A stretch of 64,000 nt of DNA from Phoronis australis (taxonomy: Eukaryota; Phoronida; Phoronidae), in assembly GCA_002633005.1 (NCBI GenBank), contig NMRA01000552.1, forward strand, positions 214,133-278,132. Direction: 5' to 3'. A program made the position numbers and the translations under genes. This document shows, piece by piece, positions 12,801 to 27,800 of the stretch. The stretch's first letter is position 1, and the number at the start of each line of letters is the position of its first letter. Below the pieces are notes generated by a model. That model was not told the DNA's origin, did not search any database, and saw only the letters and a program-made list of their open reading frames with translations.

Positions 12801-15800
12801 AAAAACAGTAACTCAAAGAGTCTACAGTTGCAAAGTTCTTTAGCAACAAGGCAAAAAAATGATTTATAAATTAATATCGCCTCTTCAATGCTGTCACAAT
12901 GCCAATGGTGGTATAAAGAATATCAAACACATTAATTACACAGTTACTTCTTGTTGTTTTGTAGGTGACACCTGATCCACACATAGTCAATTACATTCAA
13001 TGTAGATAAACTGACACAAACACTTGTCTCACCTTGTAACCTTTGTCCAACTCTGCAGACACCCGCTTGTGTAATCTACTTTTACTGAGTTTCACAGCCC
13101 TGCTCACACGTTCTGGCTTCAGCTCAACTTTATTTAATCCGGCGAACTGGAGCAAGAACATCGCTTTATCTTTGCATGCCGTCACTACAAGAAATAAAAC
13201 TGGATACCCTCAGGTAGTCACTCAAACATATGGTGACAGGTCTGTCTAAATTGGTCTGAAATACCATGTGGTAATTTAGCAGAACATTTCAACTGATCAG
13301 TAATTTCTCTGTTAGTGTGCACAAAACTGGTAGCCAAACTGACATTTTCCCTGTTATTTTCAAAGGCTGAGTTACGAAAATTTTACCAGGCTCTGTTTTA
13401 TGAGTGGTGTAGTACTAGACATACTTACTACTTACTAATTTTACCAGGCTCTGTTTTATGATAGTGGTGTAGTACTAGACATACTACTTACTAATAAAGC
13501 AATAGTGTCATTGTGTTTATCTGGGAAATTTGACAAAATAAAGTGCCACTTGTCTGCCATATTGTGAGTGAAATACCTCATCAATCATGCACAGCTTATT
13601 ATTATTAAGTTCTTCCATATAAAGATGTTGTGAGGCAATCAGAGATATCTTTAAGAGAACGAACGTGGAGAGTCAGACTAGAGAAGCTTTAAGGGCAACT
13701 TCAACACTGTTGAATACGGAAACTCAGTGTGCATTGAGTACTTAACTCTAACAGCCAAACAAACCTTTCAGAATACTCAGATCCATGAGCTAGGTACTGC
13801 TACAATATAAGGTTACATGAACACATGTTTAAAAAAAAACATTAAAAACACCAGTGCTAACTACCGAAAATCCCAGACATGATTTTTGGTCATTTTTATC
13901 AAAATTTTAGTTCAGAATACGGTAAATGACCGTATAAGAACTTTTTCACTATCAAAAAACAACATTTTGCAAAAAAATGCATGATCACATGACCACGAGA
14001 AAGGTAGTGTTGTGAATGACATGATCTGATTTCAATTGTCTCGATTCCTAGTTTCAGAAAACATACACTTTATCATTTAACTGCTGCTAGTTACTTAACA
14101 GGCAGTTCAAATGGAAGACAACATTTTAAATAGGAGTACACATATCCTGAATCATATCATCAAACCACTGGATGACTGTTTTACCAAATCCTGAACAAGA
14201 ACAATTTCCAATATTCTCTCATTTTTAATCGTATTCCCCTTGGATTGCGATTGATGCAACAGCATATTACCTAGACTGTCCATCGCCGACGTTGTGACTC
14301 AAATGTAAAATGGTTCTGATTCAGGATCCCAGTTAGAGATGTCAGATGAGGTAAGATGTATTTTAACTAATATCAGCCTCTTCATTCACCATCAGTATGT
14401 TAGTATTATTCTACTATAAGTTTTCTCAAAACTTAACTGACACTGAGAAATGCAATTCTCAAAAACTAGGCAGGGAGTCAAAAAGTTTAATTTCACATAC
14501 AAATTAGTCTTTCAAGCTTTTTGCAGACTTATTTTTATGTAATAATTGGACTTCATTCTGTATTTTTTAAAATACAACTTGTTTACCTGGTCTTTAATGT
14601 TGTCTCTGCATCTGAAATTCAAAACTAACCTGGATCCAACTTAAGTGGATCTTGAACATCACCCTTCTCCTCAGCCACAATAATCTTCTGTTTGGCTTCG
14701 ATCTTAAAAAAAAAACAATCATATGAGATAGTCACAATCACTCTGTCACATTTGAAATTCATAATTATAAAACAAAAGAAGGAAACTGAAGTGCAGAACA
14801 TGCTGCTCCTACATACCAGATATAATCTCAATGTCTCTCTAGGTCAGGCCTACATACCAGATATAATCTCAATGTCTCTCTAGATCAGGGCCCGGTCTCC
14901 AATCTTTTTACTCGAAATGGAACTCGAAATTAGGTTTGGCATTTTCTACTCTACTTTTGGACGAAATCAAGATAAGTGTCTATTATTCTATGCTCGAGTA
15001 CTCATTAACTTACGTAGATAATTTATTGCCTTTAGTTCACAGTTTGTAAAGTTAACCCAATATTAAAGCAATAAGTTCGAGTTTGAACTCGAAATTTCGA
15101 GTTTTTACTCGAGTTTGTAGCACGAATATAAGGGTCTCCAAGGGCAAACTTGAACTAGAAACTCCTATGCATAAACTATAACGTATTCGAGCACAGTCTG
15201 AAAACCAATTATCTTAAGTTCGCACAAAAGGAGCAGAGAAATTGCCAAAAATAGTTTCGAGTTCGTTTCGAGTACAAAGATTAGAGACCGGGCCCTGGCC
15301 TACATACCAGATAAAATCTCAATGCCTCTCTAGATCAGGTCTAAATACCAGATATAAGCTGAATGTCTCTCTAGATCAAGCCTACATACCAGATATAATC
15401 TCAATGTATCTCTAGATCAGGCCTACATACCAGATATAATCTCATTGTCTCTCTAGATCAGGCCTACACACCAGATATAATCTCACGGTCTCTCTAGATC
15501 AGGCCTACATACCAGATATAATCTCAGTGTCTCTGCCACTGTGTAGGCTTGCTGTATGCCTTCACAGATTTCTGATTTACAGTCACCTTTAGCTGGAATA
15601 AAAACATGCATTGATTAGTAGAAAACATCTGCAATTTTGGAAATATTTGCCAATTTATTAATAGTTATTCAGTCAAAAGATAAGCACAAGTCATTCCTTA
15701 AACGTGTTTTGTTAAATGCCATGCTCCACTGTCCTTAAACTGTCTTTATTGACATTTTCTCAAGTTTGTGCTCTGGAGCATTTTTAAATCAAGAAATGCT

Positions 15801-18800
15801 TAAAGGAAAACTTGCCACCTAAATACGTCATAGAGGGTATTCATAGGATGCAGCTTAATCATAATTTTTGAGTGAAAAACATTCAAATCCACAAATGAAT
15901 CGCTTTATCCCACCTGAGAGAAACTGAGACCATGATACAAAAACAATAATTCACTTTGTAACAGAAAACAAATCTCAATTTATTGGAATAAGCCTACAAA
16001 CGTCTAATGTTTCACACGCACATCAACAAAGTATTTGGAAATGCAAAGCGGCAACACAATAAATTTGACCCAAAATCTTCACTTAAAGGAAATAGAACGA
16101 GACAACTTATTGTGTTTTGCAACAAGGGCAAGATTTAAACTCCTCAGGAGATCTGGGTAGCCTCACCATAAACCTCCATCTCCTCCCTCAGTGGCTGTGT
16201 GTGCCAAACTAGAGCTGCAAACAGCAACTTGACAGCCTCGTCTACTTCAACCCCACCCATATTAGCTGTATTGCTCTGCTCCTTTAGTTTAGTTATCAGC
16301 TCCGTTCCACGACCTTCACGACCCTCAATCATGTCTTGTAGGAAGTGGTTCACACCCGAGTTAGTTACTTCTGTCTCCTACAGGGACAATAATCAATCTG
16401 AATTAGTTTAAGTACATATAACCTCTTACAGGCATTGCAGCAAACATAAACACAAATTTTTAAAACAACATGAAAAACGATATCCAAGAAAATTTCAAAA
16501 TATCTGACATAACTTTTTCAGTGTGCCATCTATAAATCGTGCAGTCGCTTATATGCAATTAATGTCTGATCAGCATATACATTAATGATAACTTGAATTC
16601 AGTTAATTTGAAAGGGTATAAATACAAAGAGCATGTGAAAAACAAAGATGCAATGCAAACTTTAAGCAGTAATTGTGCTGTGATCTAGTCAACATTCTCA
16701 ACATCTTATAAGTGGTAGTTACATGAATGCCAGACAGAGAGCGCTGCAGCTCGTGCACCATGAAGCCTCCCCTAAACAAGGTTGTCCAGAGGTCACTCTT
16801 CAGCAGCTGTGCTTGCGTCTCTTCCTCGCTGCCAGGCTCAAACGTGGTTGGTTTGGCTGGAATATTACAATAGAAATCTTGCCCTTAAAGTGTCTATAAA
16901 CTAGTTTTGCATCACAAAAAACAACCTTTGATTTAGACTACTTAGCGTTAGGAAATTGGTGTTGAAATTGGTGTCAAAAATGGTCTTTGGTCATATTGGA
17001 GGGGATTTCAGGGCTCACTGAAAGAACTAGCAGTACCAGGCTGCATAAGTTGGCTTGTTATAGAGTGTCAGTATAGGCAGCGATAACTGGCTCAATGAAA
17101 AATGAATTGTCAGTTCATTAAAAACCAAGAAATAACTTCTCATCCGACTAAGGAAAAAACTGCAACCACTTTTATAGCGGTAAGAAGCCTAAATGAAAAT
17201 TTAGCTCCTTAGACAGAACCCAGTTGCGTTAAGTTATATGGCATTGCCATCTGCAACTGTTAACACCAATGGTGACGTCACGCAACAGGTAAAGTTACCA
17301 CACAGACAAAGTGTTACCTTGCCCAACCTTGGAGGTAAGCTGTCAATTGCATAATGGATCAATACACGTGCCTTATCTTAAAAACCAGAACACTTGTATC
17401 AATTTTGCCATAAGGATGTCTTTAGACAACTATATAGCTTAGTACATAATTAATGTCATGTCACTTCTCCTACTTCTGACTGACTTAACCTAACGTTTTA
17501 ACAAATCACCTTTTTGTACACTGAGCACACTCCCACATATCCTGCCATACAGTTTAGAAAGACCTAGCTGGAAATCAAACATCCAGCATAATGGCACATC
17601 AGGACACCCCTTCGCAGTCACCTGAAAAGGCAAAAAGGACATTCACAACAGTTACCACGTGACATTACTGATATCTAAAAGAAGTTCTCGTGCACTTGGA
17701 TTCAAATAATATCCAGACAGCGCGGAAAAGTTTGCATACCTCCAGACTAAATCAGTGCTAGATCTACACAATGATTGTTTATAATCTTCAACATGTTTCA
17801 GGGCTGCAGATTTAGAGTGACCTTAAGGTCACATTGGACCAAATTTGGCTAACTTTAGAGAATCATATTTCAGAAATGGCTGCTCATATTCACATGACAC
17901 TTGTAGAAACTACGAGATATGTATTATTCTAGACTACAAAATGTGGTTAGGAATTATTTTCAAATGACCCATTTTTGCAAGTGAGAGGAGCTATCAAAAC
18001 AGGACATTCATGATTTTTCTGAATGACTTGCAAGTTGCATAATACAAAAACAAAATAATTTTAATAGGAAACAGTAACAGCGTTTTTTTAGATTTCATCT
18101 TGAACATTTATATCAACTTTGAACATCTTATTGGTACCAGTGTTTTGCTAAGAAATGTACCATTCCTTTATGCTAAATATTTTACTGAAAAGACATGGCC
18201 ACATTACCCAATTAAAGGCTGATTGGTGTAAAACTAAACATCTACAGACTTTCTACTTTCAGCAAATACGTACCATCACTGAGTTAAAATATAAAGTTTT
18301 GTATATAGTTGGCTTGTCCTACACAACCTTAAGCACACAACCTTAAGTCCACCCAAAACAGAATCGGTTTTCTAACACTGCAAATCATAAAATCAGCAAG
18401 GCGACCTTAACTTCTGTTTTCAACATTGGTATAGAGTTCAGAAATATCTGTCAGTCTGTCAGTCTTCACACACCTTGAACTTATAGCCCCACTCATTGTT
18501 GCTGCTATCTGAGTGGAACAGGAACTGTAGCCGATGTCCACCTTTAAACTGGACAATCTTGGGCCACTTCTCAGTGCATACTGTCTGGTCATAACGGGTC
18601 TTCACACCAAAAGAGTCTGTGAACTCCAAGTAGTCATACCTGTTAAGATGAAAATTTCTAAATGATTATCAGAATTGAATAAAACTAGTCTCAGAATCAA
18701 ACTAATGAGTAAACGTTATGCATTCATACATCTTAAGTCAGTTATTCTTAAATCTAAGAATTATTAAATTTGAACTCATGTTATTGAATGTGACCAGAAT

Positions 18801-21800
18801 TATGTTAAATTAGAAACAATTTCAGGCAGATTTTCACTATGCTTAGGTCATTTAAGCCATTAAAAGAAAAAAAATGCTCTAGCAACCTCAAATGTTTGGG
18901 AAAGTTTGAAAACTGTTAACACAGTCTGCTGAATCTGTAAGTAGTGTGAGTAATAATTTGGACCATGTGACAACTGTGGGGGAAAACTACCAGCTTGGAC
19001 CACAGGATCCGTTTTTGAGGAGTTTCATAAAGAATAGTGACTGGAGAAACCGATTCTGCAATACAGCAGGTGACCAAAACAGGAAGTAGTATCCTCAAAC
19101 AAAACTATACAATGACCATACCTCTTCTCTGTTTCACATCTGGCATCAAATTCCACAATGAACAAAGAGGCACCAGGACAACAGAATACCTGAAAAGACA
19201 AACATAAAACAATGGCACATGAGTTATAATAAATTCTCTGGCTTAAACATTTAATTATTTCATTTTAGAATAGTCATTATTCTGTGCTATATAACCCACT
19301 GTTAAGTCACATATTAGGTGTGTCCTGGTTGAAGGGAAAAATTGCAGTTATCATAAACTATAACTAATTACTACCCAATATTTGCTAATATTCGGCCCCA
19401 CTCCCCTTTGATGCTACATAGATGTGCAAATGGTTACCATCAGGACCATGCTGTCTACTTACTACACCTCACAAAGATCACCAGTGAAATCAATCACTGC
19501 TTTGACCAACTTCATTGTGCATGTGGCTGTGTGCTGTAGAGCACATTTCTTGCGAGGAAAGCGAGATCACACAAGTCTTCAGTAGACAGTGACATGCACT
19601 ACAAGCGAAGCACGTGATTGTTCCATCTTTCGTTAAGTGTCGTGCATTTATGGAATAAGCCCTGGTGAATTTGACAACAGAGAGACGCCTTTTAAAACAC
19701 ATTCAGTTCCATGATGTCTGCTTACTTGATCTCCCAAATGTCACAGGTAAAATCAATTATTACTTGTAACACCAACACCCCAACCATTTGGCCTCACCTA
19801 CCAACACCCCCTAACATTTGTCCTCACCCACCTTTGTTGTATGCTGATTGTTGTGATAGTTGTGTGGTGACTCTTCTTCCCAAACTCTCAGCACCACGTC
19901 ATCTGCTTGCATGCCCCTCCAGAGGTCACTATCCACCGTGTAGAACAGACCAGGCAACAGTAGGGATGTCTGCTGCAACTCAGTTAACATTGGCGTCAGC
20001 ATTCGAGCCATCTGCACTTTAGTGCTGCAATCCATCTTGTCACACAGATCAGTCTGACACAGAATCTGTCGAGAAAATAATTACAAAATCAAATAAAATA
20101 ACGATGATTATGAACATAAGATGTATGAAAACAACTTACCACATTTTATGTCAAGTTTTCAATTTATGCTGCCTCTCACAATATCAAGATGAATTTTACT
20201 TGGCATAACCACTCCCCCACTCCTATCATCTCTCACAGCGATACATTCAGGTGACCACGTCAAAAACGTTACATGCTGTTGTATGCACTAATTCTACATC
20301 CTGTATACTTACCATTTGTCTGACAACAGTTGAAAGAAATGTAGTCTCCAATTTTTTCATCACCTCTTCCCTCTCTTCCTTACCAAGTTCAGCAGTTCTG
20401 AACAGTTTACAGGCTTCTGTGGCTTTGTTAGTCACAAGGCTGCAATCTGCAAATATGGCCATGTTTAGATCAAATACAATCAACACAAGGAAAAATTATA
20501 GGAATCACTGCTACAAATAGACCACTTGGGGGTTTCCATACCTAGCAGAAAAGTGGTACAAAATTGCCACTACATTTACTACAATGATTATCGGTGAAAC
20601 ATTACTCATTCACATGCTGCCAAACATTTTCAATACACTCATCACTAGTATAACTCAACATACATTTCAACAGCAGTGATTCAGCCACGGCCTTGTTTAG
20701 CAGTGCTAAGCGTTTCTTGCACCAAACCAGCAAACTAGTCTGTAATGAGTTTAATAGCAACACCAGGGGTGTAGGCTTCTCCTGCGTAGGGGGGTCTCCA
20801 CTCAGAAAGAGACTGAACTCTTGTCCCGCTACGCAGATCAGAGTGTCCATGACATGCAAGACAGAGTCTTCATCAAATTCCTGAAGGAAAAAAGCAAGTT
20901 GTTAGTATTACGCATATTTTGAAACTCCTTACTCATACAAATTTCACAGAAGTTACAGTGCATTAAAATTGGGCTCAACTTGTTTCTTACCAGCCGGAAG
21001 TTATGCCAACAGGCAAAAATTAGTACATGGGATTGAACTCAACAAGTCAGAATAAATTAACAAAATTTATGCCTCAAGAGCAATATAACTACAAAATTTG
21101 AAAAAAACCTTGGTTTCGTGCTTGAACACTAGATAAAGTTAATGCTGCATTATCTGGCTTGTTTTACAAACTTCAAAGGACAGAAAACTAGTCAGCACAT
21201 TGCACTCTGTTCTGTGGAGCAACTTTTCAAGCAACATTATCTCTTCATTAGACTAATCTTTCCCGATACTTGTTTCATAGCCTACCAGAAAGTCAGAAAA
21301 TGACTTATCAGTACATACCTCAGCGGCATCTTGTGGCAAGTTCAACAAACTACTTGGGTCAACAGAACTGAAGAACTGACAGAGGGATTGGAAAATAAGA
21401 GATGTTGACTGTGACTGTTGAACAGCCTGAAAAAAGAAGAAACCAAAGGTGAATACACTGAATGAATAGCATGCTTTTTATGTATTTCCAACTTTCAGAT
21501 TTTCATCGTTTCGGTGTTAAAATTGAGTGTTTAATGAGACCTGAGATCCCGGAAGGGTATAAAATGAACAGTTAGATTCTGAGTTGTTTTTGGCTGCCTC
21601 AGGTGAAGTAGTAGTGTGACTTGACTTGTCAATTTGGTACGCTGGAGATAAACTCTGTATTTTCACACAATAGTGAGACACTGTGTTAGCTGTAGTTACG
21701 ACATGAATTTCAATCATGCCATGGAATTTGTTTGTTGTTCCACAAGAATATACAAGTTTGTGAGCAGCACCAGCAAAGACTGTGAAGTGCTGAATCACTG

Positions 21801-24800
21801 TCACAAGAGGACTCTATGTCATTTTCATTTCATTTCAAATTTCTAAGTTTGCAATAACTAAGAAATATACTTCTTTTCAAGAAATAACGAATTCGTTAAT
21901 AAATTTTCAGTCTCAAGTTTCAGTTTATCAAATATTTGCATGCTGAGTTCCCCATCCCAGTTGGCCAAATAACTTCATATTTTCCGATAAGCAGTGCCTA
22001 TTTTACGACAAGCAGTATAAAATAAGATGGGGTTTTGTCATGTAACTGCCTACAAACATTAAGTTAAGAATTATTGCAAAATACATTTTCTTATCAACAG
22101 AACTCTTGAAAATCATCCAGTAGCACCGTATTGTTACACAAAAAATAGATTACATTGTGGCAAAATTGCTCGTATCTATTACACTGCTTGTTGCTATGTC
22201 ACTTGAAGGTCCAAGTCATTGACACTTTTTAAAGAGAAAACACATAAGTGGTATTAGTTTTTTGTTACAGCCAGGTTTATAGGAAATTAGGACTGTAATC
22301 AACTAAAACAATACATAGGAATCTTAAAAGTACGCCAACATGTCGGAAATATAAAACTGATGGGTTTTTAGCACTTTAAAACTTCTGGATTGCACTGTAA
22401 CTACTGAAGTCCTGTTAAAGTAGAAATGCAACAAAGATTGACTAACAAGATAGTAAAGATCCAACTTACATTGGCTGTACTCATCATGTTGAATAACTGT
22501 TTTCTTCTGGCTTCCTTGTCAGGGAAAAACACTACAGCGCCTGTAAAACAAAATTTTTGAAGTTACATGGTTTGTTCTTTAAATGCATAGAATATCTAGA
22601 AGACAAGCAAACCATACTTAATTCTATGGAATGTTTTTCCAAAGTTAAAGGGGCATTTCAATACAATAACTGTTAATGTTTTAACAGAAGTGCTTTTAGG
22701 ATTAAAAACATTACCATGCTCATCTGACTTTGAATTGTTGCGGAATGAGCTGGCAAATTAAAGTGACATGAGCCATTTTCAAATTCGTAATTTTAAGGAT
22801 GACTACACCAATAAACTTTAAAGGTGATGGTTTTGATGTTTTGTTGGTTATGTTACAAGAGTGATTTTATGAGTCAGAGTAAATGACATAAATCGTTTTT
22901 CAATTTTTAGCTAGCTAAACAGGACGAGATGCAGCTTTAAATTTACCACAGACTAAGACCCTGATAACAACGCCAAGATGAAAACCACTTTTTGGTTTAA
23001 AATCATTACCACGCTCATACGACCATCAATTTGCACTAAATTGGATGCCAATTCAAGTCAAATGCGCAATTTTCGAAATTGTAAAGTAAAAGTTGGCCAA
23101 CCCTAATCAATTCTGAAGCATTTTTTGAGTGAGTGACAGTGATTCCATGTACTTGTTTGTAAGAGAAATAGAACCCTTCACAGTAACGAATATTATTGGA
23201 CCGATTTTATAACAGTAAACAGGGCTTGGAATGACCCATGACAAAAAAGAGGAAATTTTTACAGCCCTAAATACACATTTCAATTTCAACCATACCTCAA
23301 CAGATCGAAAGTAAACATTATTATCACAAGATGCCATGTCACAGTGTCGTGTTGGCAAAACGCACTCATCTTAAGCAGTACCTGACATCTATTTCAGTAA
23401 CAACAATGAAGGCAATTAGATGCAACAAAAATAATTTTAAAAATTAAAGTAATAAAGATAATGATGAAAAATTTGCACTGTGAGTGGCAGGAGCTTATTC
23501 TTGATTTGATGCAGGGAGACCTATTACTTTCAATTCTTATAATTACAATACAAAATTACAAAAAAAAATTGAAAATTGATCCATAGATTTTCTACAAAGC
23601 CTGAAATACATACACATTTAATTCCAACAAACAATTTAATTCCAATGCAAATGGAAAAAAATTCAAGACGAAAACCTGTGGCCCATACCCCAACTGTTAA
23701 CTATGGAAAAATGAAAGTCAAAAACAACATACTGTAAACTATAGAATGTATCAATCACAATCCTAAGATGGCCAAACTTTTCAGTTTCAAACAGTAATTA
23801 CAGGGGTTAATTGTTCATAAGCCATGATGGTGTAGAAGAAACTATGTGACAAGAAATAACTACCAGGACAATGAAAATAGGCTGGCAGAATTTGTAAACA
23901 GTGGCTTAGAACAATCAGATCATTCAGAATCTGTCACGTGATCACTTCTCTCGAACTCCAAAACTCCAGTCACAAAATAGAACACAAAAAATGTCAAAAT
24001 AAATTAATACATAAAAGGCAATTTAAAACACATTTGCAGTAAAGAAAATAGCACTTTGCATCCCGTTTCGGCGGGAAAATCGCACTCAGGCGGACAGGCC
24101 TAGCACTAGCAGCCAACGGCAACGGGCGTGCATGTGGGATCAAACAAAAGAATTTCATATATCATTCACATCCTACGATTCCGATCCAATGAATAACCGG
24201 TTATGATTGAATTTCCTTTCAGGAAGCGTTATTAAGGATGACCACACCAATAAACTTTGAAGGTGTTTCATCATTTTCAGTCTGTCCTCTGACTCCAACT
24301 TAGTCCAAGGCGACTCGGCCACGCACTCTGTAATCATTCCTCTCTCAAAGTTTACAGAGCACAAACCTTGTTTGTGAAGACATTGACCATTTCTTATATC
24401 CATTTTTTCCACGAAATATTCAGTCTACTTCACGCTCCACGCATTTCTGACCGCAGAATCGCACTATTTGTCACTGCGATTTTATACCAAATGCAGACGC
24501 CACTGATGAACCACGCTCTCCCAAGCACAGGCACTTGAATTTATCTGTCTGTTCCTCGATTGCCACTGACACCACCCACAATTAAGAAAACATGTTTCAT
24601 ATGTATAGTTACAAGACATCAGGAAATTCAAGTGCCTGTGATCCGCAATTACAATTTTCGTTCCTCCGAAACGTAAAGAGCAGTTTCCAATTTTCGAGTC
24701 ATCCACAACGCCGCAGTGAGAAACCAATTTGCCGCGATAATACGTGGAGGGAATAAAAGAAAAAAGCGGAAATCCGCGTTTCCACGGAAAATTCCAGCCT

Positions 24801-27800
24801 TGAGTAAAAGACCTAAACAGGACAATGCAACTTTAAAAAGATAATATCACCTGCTTTTGCCCGAACAACTAAAAACCACACAACGCAATGTACATTTAAT
24901 TTTATATCTCTATTATAAAAACTACACAATCCATAATATAATACATAGACATAATCAGGGCATGCTCAAGACATGATAGCTTCTGTGCGGTAAAATTCCA
25001 ATGGCTCAAAACAGACAATGGCTGCAAACTCACCATCAATAATAATTTGTTTAGCCAATTTCACAGCTGTGTCATCCTGTTCCCCAGTATCCACAAGGTG
25101 GCATAAGTGTCCGAAAATTTCTTGAGAAACATCCTGAAAAAGGACAACATGATAATGAGAAGGCAGTTGAAACAGTATCCTCCACACAAAAGATTTGCAG
25201 ACATCACCTTTTACAAGATCACCCTTTCAATCTCTAGTACAATGACCGACACAAGCCAGAAAACACTGGCAATCCCCAGAAGAGGAACCAATTCAATTAT
25301 GGCTATAACTCCTGGGACATAAGAACAACTCCAATATTACCAAGACAGACACAAACTACAAGTGAAACTTACATCCTCTGCAGACTTGGTCACATCAAAA
25401 TGTTGAAGAAGAGAGTGTAGCAAACTAAGCACAAGCTGTCGACACAAATCTGTACACTCTCCTTCCCTGCAATAAAGGGACATTGCTATTACATACAATA
25501 CTTGTTACCCATCACTCCAATGCACCAAGCACTACTCTAAGGGAGACACCCGCAAACTAACACATGAATGCCAAATGAAACTAGACTTCTCAGTACCTGA
25601 TATGTTGTCTGCATAGAAAACACTCATTTTCATGGACTATGAAATGATTTATATTCTGAACTATCAGTTTTGGAATTTTGAGGTAATGATACATAACATA
25701 CATTTCTTTATTGAATAGCTGCCATACGGACTGAAGTGTCAAATCACTTGTGTCCAGTGCTTGAGCTCGAGCATCGGAGATCTTCTGCGGACTCTGAAGG
25801 AAGTAAAGAGAGACCAATCGTTGTTACAGGAAAACCAGCAGAAGCTAACAATTTCAACATACCTAACAGAGTAACAGTAAAAGGGTGACATGAATAAAGT
25901 AATACCTTAACAATCCCAGAAAGCATGATACATGTCAACTGTTAAACATATTCTTAAAGAAACACTAGTCATTAAGCATTTACACGTCAAATAGGATGAC
26001 ATGTCGATTCATCAAATACAATCGTGTGGAAGTGGCATCACCCATCCTCCTTACGTCATAATAAACAAAGCTTGCAATGTTTACATTCAGGAAATCTGTT
26101 AGATATTGTTATGACGTAAGAACAGACCTGCTCTCGAGATAACTCCACAAGAAAGAACAGAGTGTGAAGAAAGACCATCTGTGCTGAGCATGTATCATCT
26201 GTAGGTATGGGTGCTGCCTGAACCTGAAATAACAACCAATGGACAACTCATGCATCAGAACCAAGTTGTGGCACTACAATATTTTTTCTGTACTAAATTT
26301 CATTTAGTTATTGTTTCTGTAGACATGTACTGCATAAATCACTTGAAGACTGTTAATAGTATACTCTTATCAATTATTAATCAAGGTGTGTAAACTCCTA
26401 TTAAAGTATATGTGAATTGAAATTTACAAATTTATTTACAGTTTTTAGTTGTGTAGAAAAGCTAATATCCTGCACTATTTTGAAACATTATGGACAGTCA
26501 CGAATTAAAACATTTTTTTTAATTTATTCATCCGAAATTGTTAATTTATCTCCATAATTCTCAAACAATGTAAACAGTTTTTGCACAAGACATAACTTCG
26601 AGGGTTGATTGAATAATTCGATCATCATCACTCAGTTGACAAAAATATTGCTTCATGTGGCATCAGGCTAAAGGAATCAGAGGGGCGTCTCATTTAATTC
26701 TTTCACACATCAGATATAATAGGTGCTACATACCAGGTCTTCATAACTGAGGTGGAGCAGAGCATGTGTGAACCCGTAAAATTTAATCTCTTCTATTGCA
26801 ATCTGGTCAGCACTACTGTCCCTGGGCTTCAGAAACTTGACAAGGATATACTGGACAAATATTAAACAAAGAATTTCACAATTTTGAATGTTTTAACATT
26901 ATTTAAATACACAGCATGGAAGACACTAGGGAAAACAAAAAACAAGGTATTGCCTAAAACTGAAATGATACATCAGTGGTCCAGTAATGTCTGAAAAAGG
27001 ATACATTTCTCGCATATTTTTTGTAAATCACCACAAACTTTTGTCAGTAGATTATTGCCACAGCGTCCAAGTCAGAGGTAAATAAATTACAATATGCAGA
27101 TTTAATTTACAAGTTTACAAACAGTGTAATTATTACCTTTCCACAGGGTATGCCCTGGAAAAACACCTCTGCTTCATCCCTGAAACAACAAAAACACTCT
27201 AAAATAAAATGAGATTTCTGACAAGTTTCGAAAAAGTTCAGGGACAGCAAGAGTGGTATTTATCATTGTATTTCGATATAACTATTTAAAATTACAATAT
27301 TTGTCGAATACAAATTCATGTATCACGTGACAAATTCATGTCCATGAGTGCAATATGCTGGTCATTCATGATCCAAATGCTTAATAACACCATGTGAAAA
27401 AACAAAACTGAATGCCTCATGCAGTGATAAGTTAGCATGCTAACTGTAGGTAAATAAACGCCACCTGTGAGTCACAACTGTAACTCAAGATTGAAAATTC
27501 TCCGCCTTGACCAGCAATTGAACCTTGTAGCCCTCTCAATAGAGTTTACAGTTCAAACCACAGTGCAAGTATTTTTTTAATCAAAACTATGACTAAAAGG
27601 AAAATAATGTGTTTTCCGACTGAAAAATATTTAAGAACAACTATGGCCTGTTACCTCTACTTTTCTACAATTATGACAGCCCACAGTCCTACCCAGCATC
27701 ATCACTATCACCTACCATTCATCTTCAGTCTGGAAGTACGCTGTGGATTTCTTCTCATCATCAGAAAGTCTACAATGAACAAATTTCTTTTACAAATTTC

